DNA of 64,000 nt from Acinetobacter sp. P8-3-8 (lineage in GTDB: Bacteria; Pseudomonadota; Gammaproteobacteria; Pseudomonadales; Moraxellaceae). Made by a program: the position numbers and the translations under genes. Under the pieces are notes generated by a model. It saw only the letters and a list, made by a program, of their open reading frames with translations. It searched no databases and was not told where the DNA came from. Shown here piece after piece: positions 28,846 to 37,255 of this stretch. Each line of letters starts with the position of its first letter. The first letter of the stretch is position 1. The DNA lies in assembly GCF_000214135.1 (NCBI RefSeq), contig NZ_AFIE01000001.1, positions 186,001 through 250,000 on the forward strand. The letters run 5' to 3'.

Positions 28846-29595
28846 TTAAACTTCGATGATCAAATTTTCTCTAAACCCATTTTTTCCTTGCTCTTGTGGA
28901 TAGCCTAAAGGATTAATCACTAATCTACATCCGTCGACTACAGCATCAACTGATGTATGCGTATGCCCTGAAATCCAAAGTTTAAAGCCTTTAACATCCA
29001 AGTCATTTATAAAATAAGGATTAAGGGCTGATGCAACAGGATGTTTACCCCAATACGGATCAAGACAGGCTAAATGAGGAGGGAAATGAGTAATGACGAT
29101 TACATTGTCTAGCCCTTTAAACTGCATAATATTTTGATGATATCGTTGAAATAGTGCAATGTAGTCATCAGCTGTTATAGCTCGATTATCGCTACTTATC
29201 ATGATTTGATCAAAATCATAAATAGATTGTTCAGCATCTTCTTTAAATTTTTGCAGTTCGTTAGTGGTTGTACGAGTTGAGTTGGAACGAAAGTTCGTAA
29301 ACAATGTGCCGCCAACAAATATTTTATCCTGTATCTTGATATGGTTGTCATCAAGCAGAGCATTTTGAGGATAATTTTCTCTTAAAAAGTCTACGACTAA
29401 ATTGTAGTTTGAGCAGTAATAATCATGATTACCTAAAACAAAAATAAAGTTCTTATTCAGGTTTTTACATTTTTCTGCAAATTCAATAGCACCACTCAGG
29501 CGATTCGAAAAATCCCCAGCGTGAATAATCACGTCAGCCTCATCTAGTATAGAATATTGAGAATTGTGGGTGTCTGATAAGATTTGCAGTTTCAA
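28846..29595 (-). CDS. Calcineurin-like metallophosphoesterase
   Basis: The 249-residue protein contains the complete metallophosphoesterase signature: D-T-H at residues 8-10 (SDTHN), HAGDFS, LGNHDYY, VITHFPPH and SGHTHTS. It should be a soluble metal-dependent phosphohydrolase; the substrate (nucleic acid, cyclic nucleotide or phosphoprotein) cannot be told. It runs against the surrounding genes and sits between the IS and the defence region, so it may be either cargo or host gene. Confidence 0.92.
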   Translation of the reverse strand: MKLQILSDTHNSQYSILDEADVIIHAGDFSNRLSGAIEFAEKCKNLNKNFIFVLGNHDYYCSNYNLVVDFLRENYPQNALLDDNHIKIQDKIFVGGTLFTNFRSNSTRTTTNELQKFKEDAEQSIYDFDQIMISSDNRAITADDYIALFQRYHQNIMQFKGLDNVIVITHFPPHLACLDPYWGKHPVASALNPYFINDLDVKGFKLWISGHTHTSVDAVVDGCRLVINPLGYPQEQGKNGFRENLIIEV

Positions 29596-29818
29596 TCTAC
29601 TTCCTTTATTAAATCACGCTGCTCAAATATATAGAGTTTTATTCTAATCAGTTTACATCAACGAAATGTTGTATAAATTATAAGATACTCATCTGTATTC
29701 ATAACCCTTAAAGAATATAGTTAATTTTTTGAATCAGTTGATCAAATATTGATCATAAAATTTGACCAATTGAATTTATGCACATAAGATAAAGATGTTA
29801 CAGCAAAATCTGTGACCA

Positions 29819-29872
29819 GGCGTGGAAACCTGTTACTCAACGAACTAAAGAGTCGCTTTTAGTGGCTCTTTT
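29819..29872 (+). ncRNA. Possible C4-type antisense RNA
   Basis: GGCGTGGAAACC...ACTCAACGAA (29819-29844) is complementary, with few mismatches, to TTCGTTGAG...ATTTCCACACC further downstream (29928-29951). Between them is a terminator-like hairpin AAAGAGTCGC (29847-29856), TTTTA loop, GTGGCTCTTT (29862-29871). A short RNA whose 5' part pairs with a downstream stretch of the same transcript is the layout of C4 antisense RNAs of phages P1/P7 and P4-like elements. Assignment is by layout only. Confidence 0.45.
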
Positions 29873-30180
29873 GTGTCTACATGGCGCTTTTATGGTAAGC
29901 CAAGTAGGGCAGTCTTTGACTGGCCGTTTCGTTGAGCGGTATTTCCACACCCTATTTGGTTTGCCTCCATCTCGTGGAAAGGATGTTGGCAAACAACAAT
30001 TAATCAACGAGGCTTCAAATGAAAAATTATCCCATCCCTATTTTTATTATCTCTAGCAAAAAAGTACTTTTGAATTAATCACCTGTTTTAATTCTAACAA
30101 CCTACTTAAATTTTAAATTAATGCCTTCATAATTTCGTAATTACACGAGATATAGAGAAGTATTGCCTAGAGAAAATAAA
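29873..30180 (+). other. Leader region with C4-complementary block, no firm gene
   Basis: The block complementary to the putative C4 RNA lies at 29928-29951. Short frames here look like the small, poorly conserved Icd/Ash-type peptides seen behind C4 RNAs in prophages, but none has a clear ribosome site. A 64-codon ORF beginning at 29862 overlaps the hairpin and is probably spurious. The promoter of the DUF262-HNH gene should lie at the right. Confidence 0.4.
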
Positions 30181-31815
30181 ATGGCCCGTACTAAGCTTTT
30201 AACCAATATTATTCAAAGAAAAATGATGGTGCCTGACGAAATGTCGCACTCAAATCTGCACCATAACTTTGAAATATCACTTTATGACTTCGCCAACCAT
30301 GAGATCCTAGAAAAACTATATAAAGCAGACAATCAACGCTCCACAGAGTGCTGGAGCCCTGCTGAAATTCAGGAGTTTATTCTAAACTGTTTGAATGATC
30401 GTAATGTCAATTTATGCGTTCGCTATTGGAAAGATGCTGCTGGTAATATTTATATCATCGATGGTGGGCACAGGATTTCAATTATCTATGCTTGGATCAA
30501 AAGATACTTTATTGATGAGCAAGTAATAGGAGCCCCAAAATTCACGGCACCACAAAAACGAGATATTCGTCAGATTCGTAATCGATTAGGTGGATTAGCT
30601 GATTTTCAAGAGTTATGTAGCGATTCTGAGTTTCAGCAAAAATTAAAATCAACCAAAATTAATTTTATTGAAGTCATTGGGACACCTGAGGAAGCTCGAA
30701 AAGCCTTTTGTTCAATCAATTCGGATACGAAGCGATTAGATCCAGATGAAGAATATCATTTACAAAATAGGGGAAGTGATGCTTTTTATGTGATCTATGC
30801 GTGTTGTTATATAAACGATAATAAATCCAACTTGGCTGAACTGAATTACGAGCGGATAAATGAAGTGATCACTTTGGGTGAGCAAATTCATGATCATCTT
30901 TTTAAGATAATACTTTTAGAGCCAGATTTAACACACGGTAAAAAAATCGGCTTGGTCAATGAACTCCTGAATATCATGTTTGGTGATACTAGTCACAATA
31001 CTGTGAATATAGACCAAGGTCAGCGTGTAGAAAATTTAATGCTAAAACTTAGAGTTGTGCTGTGTCGTATCGCTACACCACCAATTAGTATTCGGATTCC
31101 AAGTTTGGGCTTACACCCAAAACTATATTTTTATAAAGATAATCGTTTTCAAGTGACATCCTTTTTAGCCTGGTTCTCTATCGTCTGTGAAATTGAAAAA
31201 GACTGTTTTGAAATACAGAATAAAAAGATAGATTTTATTGGATTTACTCGAGCACGCCGTGGTGTTGAAAGTTTAATTGAAAAAATTCCTGTGGCGATTA
31301 AAGAAACTGTCGGTAAGTTTGGTAGCGGGATCAAATCACATGAGCGATTGAAGAACGTGTATCAGGCCTTTATCTGTATTGGACTGAATATGGATTTAGA
31401 TTTTGAAGATGAAGTTTGTTTGAACACCGTCATTCTTTCGATGAGTCAATCATTTGATTATATTAATTTTAATGATTTTTACCTTGCCCGTTTTGGTGGT
31501 GATTATGATGAGAGCGTTGTGGATGATGTTGTGAGCTTTGTGAAATCAGTAAGACTAACAAAGAAGAAAAAACCTCTAAATTTTTCACTCGCGACCAAAA
31601 GAAATCTTTATCAACGTGAGGAAAGGAAAACATGGAGCTATTGCGAAGTATGTGATAGCGCTTTATACCTTGAATCGACTGAAGTAGATCATCGAGAATC
31701 GAAAGCAGAAGGTGGTTACGGTGTTTTAGAAAATGGAGCAATTATTCATCCGATATGTAATCGTTTTAAGTCAGATCGTGCTTTGGAAGAAGTAAGAGCA
31801 GATTTATTTGACTAA
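30181..31815 (+). CDS. DUF262 (GmrS/ParB-like) protein fused to an HNH nuclease
   Basis: ATG 30181 is preferred over an upstream in-frame TTG. The 544-residue protein has the DUF262 motif IYIIDGGHRISIIYAWIKRY near residues 95-115, equivalent to the DGQQR box of GmrS/DndB-like NTPases/nucleases. A helical middle follows, then a C-terminal HNH domain (about 490-535) with CEVC, VDHRESKAEGG and HPICNRFKSDRA supplying Cys, His and Asn ligands. DUF262-nuclease proteins such as GmrSD and BrxU restrict DNA with modified bases. It probably acts alone, since a terminator follows. Confidence 0.82.
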   Translation: MARTKLLTNIIQRKMMVPDEMSHSNLHHNFEISLYDFANHEILEKLYKADNQRSTECWSPAEIQEFILNCLNDRNVNLCVRYWKDAAGNIYIIDGGHRISIIYAWIKRYFIDEQVIGAPKFTAPQKRDIRQIRNRLGGLADFQELCSDSEFQQKLKSTKINFIEVIGTPEEARKAFCSINSDTKRLDPDEEYHLQNRGSDAFYVIYACCYINDNKSNLAELNYERINEVITLGEQIHDHLFKIILLEPDLTHGKKIGLVNELLNIMFGDTSHNTVNIDQGQRVENLMLKLRVVLCRIATPPISIRIPSLGLHPKLYFYKDNRFQVTSFLAWFSIVCEIEKDCFEIQNKKIDFIGFTRARRGVESLIEKIPVAIKETVGKFGSGIKSHERLKNVYQAFICIGLNMDLDFEDEVCLNTVILSMSQSFDYINFNDFYLARFGGDYDESVVDDVVSFVKSVRLTKKKKPLNFSLATKRNLYQREERKTWSYCEVCDSALYLESTEVDHRESKAEGGYGVLENGAIIHPICNRFKSDRALEEVRADLFD

Positions 31816-31820
31816 AAAGA

Positions 31821-31849
31821 TAAGGGAGCAAATGCTCCCTTATTTTTTT
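31821..31849 (+). terminator. Intrinsic terminator of the DUF262-HNH gene
   Basis: TAAGGGAGC (31821-31829), AAAT loop, GCTCCCTTA (31834-31842), then seven T. Confidence 0.92.
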
Positions 31850-31893
31850 GTTTTTTAGTAGACTGGGATTAGTATTTAGCCTAAGCAACCAAT

Positions 31894-32475
31894 ATGAAAA
31901 CAATAGACTATTACAACCAATACGCAGATCAATTTTTAGAAGCTACGTTGTATGTGGATATGGAAAGCCTATACCAACCATTTTTAGCTGAGTTGCCAGA
32001 TTCTGCACGCATCCTGGATTTAGGCTGTGGGTCAGGTCGTGACACTTTGGCTTTTAAAAATAAAGGCTATCAAGTTGATGCTATCGACTATTCTGAAGTA
32101 TTGGTCGAACGAGCGACCCAACTGACTGGTATCGCTGTTCAGCAACAAAGTTTTTATGAGCTTGATATACAAGATGTTTATGATGGGGTATGGGCATGTG
32201 CCGCTTTACTACATTGTGCTCGTATTAGACTCCCTGATGTTTTAAAACGTATTCATGCTGCATTACGCCGTGGCGGTGTGTGCTATATGTCTTTTAAATA
32301 TGGAACAGCAGATAGAGTAAAAGGCGGTAGGGCGTTTACTGACTTAAATGAAGAGCAGGCTCAGGAATTGTTAGATCAGTTGAGTGGGGTTAGGGTGTTA
32401 AAACAGTGGATTACAGTAGATCAGCGACCTGATCGTGATGAACAGTGGCTGAATGTACTTTGGAAAAAACAATGA
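31894..32475 (+). CDS. Class I SAM-dependent methyltransferase
   Basis: The 193-residue protein has motif I ILDLGCGSGRDTLAFKNKG near residue 40, the acidic motif VDAIDYS and motif IV-like VWACAALLHC. It is a short TehB/UbiE-like small-molecule or protein methyltransferase type; it lacks an NPPY/DPPY motif, so it is not obviously a DNA methylase. Its stop overlaps the next gene's start (ATGA), so it is co-translated with the GIY-YIG protein. Confidence 0.85.
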   Translation: MKTIDYYNQYADQFLEATLYVDMESLYQPFLAELPDSARILDLGCGSGRDTLAFKNKGYQVDAIDYSEVLVERATQLTGIAVQQQSFYELDIQDVYDGVWACAALLHCARIRLPDVLKRIHAALRRGGVCYMSFKYGTADRVKGGRAFTDLNEEQAQELLDQLSGVRVLKQWITVDQRPDRDEQWLNVLWKKQ

Positions 32476-33089
32476 TACATTACTGTTCATTGCCTAATAT
32501 TCTTTATTCACGATTTGATTTACAAGAAAGCCCCAAACTGATTCCTACTGAGAATGGCATCTATTTTTGGTGGATTAAAAACTTGCCTGAGATTGTTCCG
32601 CTAGAGGACTGTATTCAGATTAAGGAATACTATCTTGTGTATTCAGGTATTTCCCCAGATAAAAAAGGGAAACCAAATAGTAAATCGACTTTAAGAACTC
32701 GGCTCAGAACACATTATTTTGGCAATGCTGAAGGATCTACATTAAGACGAACACTAGGTATTTTACTCGCCCAGCAAAGTGGTTTTCCTTTACGTCGAGT
32801 TGGTTCGGGTAAACGAATGACATTTACTCACTTGGGTGAACAATGGTTAGATCATTGGATGGAGGAGAATACGCGTATTTCATGGATATTAGATCCTGAA
32901 CCATGGGTGCTTGAAGAAAATATGTTTAAATCAGTTTCATTACCATTGAATTTAAAAGGGAATGAGCATGTTTTTAAAAGTAGTTTGTCTACTTTGAGAA
33001 AAGAAGCAATTACCCAAGCAAGAATATTAGAAATTGCGAATGAACTAGGTATTCAACGAAAACATAGAAGTTCATTATCTGTTAATTAA
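32472..33089 (+). CDS. GIY-YIG-like nuclease-fold protein
   Basis: The 205-residue protein starts at ATG 32472, overlapping the methyltransferase stop. GIYFWW near residue 30 and YYLVYSGIS near 57 form the GIY and YIG-equivalent strands, followed by LRTRLRTHYFGNAEGSTLRR carrying the conserved basic residues. The family cuts DNA with one metal ion. The YIG box is altered (YSG), which is seen in many diverged members. It lies between a methyltransferase and an HNH nuclease gene. Confidence 0.7.
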   Translation: MIHYCSLPNILYSRFDLQESPKLIPTENGIYFWWIKNLPEIVPLEDCIQIKEYYLVYSGISPDKKGKPNSKSTLRTRLRTHYFGNAEGSTLRRTLGILLAQQSGFPLRRVGSGKRMTFTHLGEQWLDHWMEENTRISWILDPEPWVLEENMFKSVSLPLNLKGNEHVFKSSLSTLRKEAITQARILEIANELGIQRKHRSSLSVN

Positions 33090-33100
33090 CGGGGAAACAT

Positions 33101-34126
33101 ATGTCCAAGTTTTACGAGATTGAGCCATCTTTAGAAAACTATTGGCGAGCGGTAATTTTATTTGGGCGTAATGTAGCTTCGTATAAGTTTGCATTAGCTA
33201 AGTCACTTCATGAGTTAAAAGTTTCTCCTAATTCAGTAATAACACTCGATCAACTTGCCGATCCATTTAGTCGCCATATCTGTGACCATTTAAAATTAGT
33301 CGATAAGCAAGCAACTTCAAGCTCTAGTAAATTCTTGGATTTTTGTCGTTCTTATAATGCAGGTGAAATTGATCAGCAAACCTTGATTACAAAAACCGTG
33401 CAATATGGCTTCGTCAATGTGATTGATGCCTTTCATAACGTACATGGTCAAGAATTGCCTAAACGATTCTTCATGGATGCCCGTAAAACCCAAGATGGCA
33501 TCATTCTGACGGATGAAGTATTCCAATTATTTGACAGACAGAACGCCGTGGATTTAGTAGATGAAACTGAAGCGAGATGGAGATTGGTTGAAACAGCTTG
33601 GGATATGAACTTACCCAAGCATTTGGTACAAATTGAGCATGATGATCAGGGAATTTTGGTTGCGGACAATAAAATCAGACGTGTGAATGTCACTTCAGCG
33701 AAGTCAGCTTTAAATGGCTATCAAAAGAGTCGCTGTTTCTATTGTTTTGCACCGATCACCATCGAACAGTTATTTGAGCATTCTGCGGATGTAGATCATT
33801 TCTTTCCACACAAATTACGTGAATGCGATATTCAAAAACCAATCAACGGCGTAGCGAATCTGGTATTGGCATGTCCGAGTTGTAATCGAGGGCAACAGGG
33901 GAAATTTGATCGTTTACCATCGGTCAATTTATTAGAGCGTTTGCATAAGCGTAATGAGTATTTGATTACCAGTCATCATCCATTAAGGGAAACATTAATT
34001 GCTCAAACAGGATTTACTGAACCGGCGCGCCGTGGTTTTTTACAGGATGCTTATAACTGCGCTACGTTGACGATGGGAAGTGGAAAGAAGTGGGAGCCAA
34101 CTAGACAAGGATTACAGTTGTTATAA
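33101..34126 (+). CDS. HNH endonuclease domain protein
   Basis: The 341-residue protein has a zinc-stabilised HNH domain at about 210-270: CFYC, then DVDHFFPH, and LVLACPSCNRGQQGKF. The N-terminal 200 residues are helical and unrecognised. A strong ribosome site (GGGG A) lies 10 bases before ATG, 11 bp after the GIY-YIG gene. The methyltransferase, GIY-YIG and HNH genes form one transcription unit, probably a restriction-like module. Confidence 0.85.
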   Translation: MSKFYEIEPSLENYWRAVILFGRNVASYKFALAKSLHELKVSPNSVITLDQLADPFSRHICDHLKLVDKQATSSSSKFLDFCRSYNAGEIDQQTLITKTVQYGFVNVIDAFHNVHGQELPKRFFMDARKTQDGIILTDEVFQLFDRQNAVDLVDETEARWRLVETAWDMNLPKHLVQIEHDDQGILVADNKIRRVNVTSAKSALNGYQKSRCFYCFAPITIEQLFEHSADVDHFFPHKLRECDIQKPINGVANLVLACPSCNRGQQGKFDRLPSVNLLERLHKRNEYLITSHHPLRETLIAQTGFTEPARRGFLQDAYNCATLTMGSGKKWEPTRQGLQLL

Positions 34127-34195
34127 CTTAGAGGGGTACTTATCTAAGAAAAAAACTATTTGTAGGGTTTTTGATCAATCGTGATTATAGTTTTT

Positions 34196-34225
34196 TTGAC
34201 AATTTGTTTAATATAAGCCTATATT
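34196..34225 (+). promoter_or_regulatory. Candidate sigma-70 promoter of the DISARM-like operon
   Basis: TTGACA (34196-34201) and TATATT (34220-34225) are separated by 18 bp. They lie 150 bp before the first ATG of the operon, in the only sizeable gap upstream of it. Confidence 0.6.
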
Positions 34226-34375
34226 TTTTAAAATCTTATTTAATATACTTTGAGCTATAATGGTAGCCTGAGCAATGTGATTCATACAAAGTGAGGGCTT
34301 TGTATAGAGGCATTTATGGCAAAGTTATAAATGGAATAAAGATTAAAACCATTATTGAATGATTGAGATAAGAAC

Positions 34376-37246
34376 ATGACGGGGAAATTTGCGCCTGGAG
34401 CTCGTGTAGAGATTCGTGACGAAGAATGGGTAATCCGACGAGTGGACCCGACCATGAATCATGGTGATCAACTTACATGTGAAGGAATATCAGAGCTCGT
34501 CCGTGGTAAAGAAGCCATTTTCCTGACTAAGTTCGAAGACAAAATTCAAATTTTAGATCCTAAGCTCACCAAATTGGTTCAGGATAAAAGTCCGCAATTT
34601 TCTCAAAGTTTATTATTTATTGAAAGCCAGCTACGCCAGTCCACGCCCAATGATTTAAAAATTCACATTGCCAAAGAAGCGGCAATGGACGTGGTTGAAT
34701 ATCAATTAGTTCCAACGTATCAAGCGTTGAAACAACCTCGACAACGTATTTTAATTGCCGATGCGGTAGGGCTCGGTAAAACGCTTGAAGCAGGTATTTT
34801 GGTTACGGAGTTAATTCAACGTGGTCGTGGTAAACGAATTTTAGTTCTGACGCTAAAAAGCATGATGACGCAATTCCAAAAGGAATTTTGGAATCGTTTT
34901 TCAATCCCTCTAATTCGTCTAGATTCAAATGGTTTACAACGAGTTCGTGGGCGTATCCCAACCAATCATAACCCATTCTATTATTATGATAAGTCAATTA
35001 TCTCAATTGACACCCTTAAGCAAGACAACGAGTTTAAGTCTTACTTAGATAAGGCGTATTGGGACATCATCGTGATTGATGAAGTGCATAACGTTGCTGA
35101 TCGAGGAACTAGTTCCCAGCGTACAGAATTAGCGCAATTATTGGCACGTAAATCAGACACTTTAATCATGCTTTCCGCAACACCACATGATGGTAAAGCT
35201 AAAAGTTTTGCAAGCTTAATGAATATGCTTGACCCAACGGCTATTTCTGATCCGAATAACTATATCAAAGCTGATTTTGCTGATAAAGGTCTTGTCGTAC
35301 GTCGTTTTAAGCATGACATTAAAGATCAAGTAAAAGCCGAATTTAAAGATCGAAAAGTCTTTTCTCTGAAGCATCAGGCTTCTGCTCAAGAAGAGCTGGC
35401 ATATGAAGCCTTGCTGAAAGTACCATTTACGATTAAAGGTCAGTACAATAGTGAAAAGCCTGGACAATTAGTCCGAATTGGCTTGCAGAAAGCACTGTTT
35501 TCATCACCAGCAGCTTGTTTGAAGTCTGTTGAACAACGAATCAAAACACTTACTGCTAAAAATGAGTCGCTTACACCAGATGTAGAACAAGAAATTGATC
35601 ATCTTGAAGATTTAAAAGCCTGTCTAGAGCAAATTAACTCAATCACTTTCACTAAATATACCAAGCTCATCGAGTTATTTAAAAGCTCTGAATTCAATTG
35701 GGATAAACGCAATACAGAAGATCGAATTGTTATTTTCTCTGAACGCATTGAAACGCTGAACTTTTTAGAAAGTGCTTTGAGCCGTGATTTAGGTCTAAAT
35801 AAAGATCAAATTCAGCAATTGCATGGGGGGATGGATGATATTACCCAACAAGAAATTGTTGAAAAATTTAGTAAGCGTGAAGAAAAGGTCCGAGTATTAC
35901 TGTGCTCTGATGTAGCGAGTGAGGGGATTAACTTACATCACTTGTCTCATCGATTAGTGCATTTCGATTTGCCATGGTCCTTGATGGTGTTCCAGCAGCG
36001 TAATGGCCGTGTAGACCGTTATGGTCAAACCCAAGAGCCAGAGATTTATTATCTTATTACGGAAAGTAGTAATGAAACGATCCGTGGCGATGTACGTATT
36101 TTAGAAATCTTGCAAGAAAAGGATGATCAAGCCTATAAAAATATTGGAGATCCAGCAACCTTCCTAGATGTTTATGATGTGGCGGAAGAGGAAAAGTTAG
36201 TTGCTGAAGCCATGCTGACCATGCAGGCGGATGAATTTAATGCTCAATACACACCCGAGAATGAACACAATGAAGGCGATGACATTTTAGCTGACTTCTT
36301 TAGCTCACTTGATGATAAGCCTCTTATCGAGGTACAACCACAAGAAGTAAAGGACAATTTTAAGATATTTGAATGTGAATATGAGTTTGCCAAAAGAGCA
36401 TTGTCATATCTCAACAAAGACCAGCGACGTATTGCTGTCGAGTTTGAGGATTCAGTTAAAAAAATAAAATTAACTGCGCCTGAGGATCTAAAACAAAAAT
36501 TTAAAGCATATCCTCCTGAAATTTATCCAGAGTATGGAAATTTTATTCTTACTGAAGATAAAGAAAATTATATGGAAGTGGTGAAGGCTTCTCGTAATGA
36601 AGAGAACTCTTGGCCAAAAGAACACTATTTATGGAAACGTCATCCTGTCGCTGAATGGTTACAAGAACGTATGTTGGGCAATACAGGGCGTAATGAAGCT
36701 TTAGTGATTGGTCTAAATACGCAACTTGAAAAAGATGAAGCGATTTTCTTAGTGTCTGCACTGATACCTAACCGTAAAGCGCATCCTGTGATTTGGGAAT
36801 GGTATGCCGTACATACTAAAGCAAATCAGATTACTAAAATTGAGTCATTACAAGACATGTTGAATGTCTATGGTCCAATCCTTAAAAATGCACCGAATAC
36901 GGGTGCACCAGTGGATTTAGATGCTTTGCAAAATTTACGCTCTGCCGTTGTGGATGGGGTGACTCAAGAAGTGCTCAAGAAGAAAGTCAGTTTTGATGAA
37001 GAGATGCAGCCCAAGCTTGCTGAACAACTTGAAAAATTAAGTGCTTTAAAAGGTAAACAAGAACAACAGTTACATCTTGATTTCGATCAAGGACTCGAGT
37101 CTGTTGCTAAAACCAAAAAAGAAGCTAAGCAACGTTATATCGATCAAGTGTTTAATGAATACGAAGTCTGGATTAAAGATACTTGGCAGACAGAAAGTTC
37201 ACCTTATATTCAATTAATTGCCGTTATTGCAGCAACTCAAAACTAA
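34376..37246 (+). CDS. drmD: SNF2-like helicase, DISARM DrmD type
   Basis: The 956-residue protein has the SNF2/RapA-like helicase motifs: I, DAVGLGKTLEAG (about 128); II, DEVH (about 234); III, SATPHDG; V-VI, LLCSDVASEGINLHHLSHRL then QQRNGRVDRYGQ (about 508-550). The N-terminal 60 residues form a small beta domain, and the C-terminal 350 residues are helical. DrmD is the DNA translocase of class I DISARM. It is the first gene of the operon, and the next ORF starts 9 bp after its stop. Confidence 0.82.
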   Translation: MTGKFAPGARVEIRDEEWVIRRVDPTMNHGDQLTCEGISELVRGKEAIFLTKFEDKIQILDPKLTKLVQDKSPQFSQSLLFIESQLRQSTPNDLKIHIAKEAAMDVVEYQLVPTYQALKQPRQRILIADAVGLGKTLEAGILVTELIQRGRGKRILVLTLKSMMTQFQKEFWNRFSIPLIRLDSNGLQRVRGRIPTNHNPFYYYDKSIISIDTLKQDNEFKSYLDKAYWDIIVIDEVHNVADRGTSSQRTELAQLLARKSDTLIMLSATPHDGKAKSFASLMNMLDPTAISDPNNYIKADFADKGLVVRRFKHDIKDQVKAEFKDRKVFSLKHQASAQEELAYEALLKVPFTIKGQYNSEKPGQLVRIGLQKALFSSPAACLKSVEQRIKTLTAKNESLTPDVEQEIDHLEDLKACLEQINSITFTKYTKLIELFKSSEFNWDKRNTEDRIVIFSERIETLNFLESALSRDLGLNKDQIQQLHGGMDDITQQEIVEKFSKREEKVRVLLCSDVASEGINLHHLSHRLVHFDLPWSLMVFQQRNGRVDRYGQTQEPEIYYLITESSNETIRGDVRILEILQEKDDQAYKNIGDPATFLDVYDVAEEEKLVAEAMLTMQADEFNAQYTPENEHNEGDDILADFFSSLDDKPLIEVQPQEVKDNFKIFECEYEFAKRALSYLNKDQRRIAVEFEDSVKKIKLTAPEDLKQKFKAYPPEIYPEYGNFILTEDKENYMEVVKASRNEENSWPKEHYLWKRHPVAEWLQERMLGNTGRNEALVIGLNTQLEKDEAIFLVSALIPNRKAHPVIWEWYAVHTKANQITKIESLQDMLNVYGPILKNAPNTGAPVDLDALQNLRSAVVDGVTQEVLKKKVSFDEEMQPKLAEQLEKLSALKGKQEQQLHLDFDQGLESVAKTKKEAKQRYIDQVFNEYEVWIKDTWQTESSPYIQLIAVIAATQN

Positions 37247-37255
37247 GGATAGATC

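Noticed and set aside
29862-30056. 64-codon ORF after the C4-like hairpin
   Set aside because: It starts inside the hairpin, has no ribosome site, and its other frames look equally peptide-like; treated as leader.
31894-32475. Reading the 193-aa methyltransferase as the DISARM DNA methylase
   Set aside because: It lacks NPPY/DPPY and is too small; the giant protein at 37256-42247 has those motifs.
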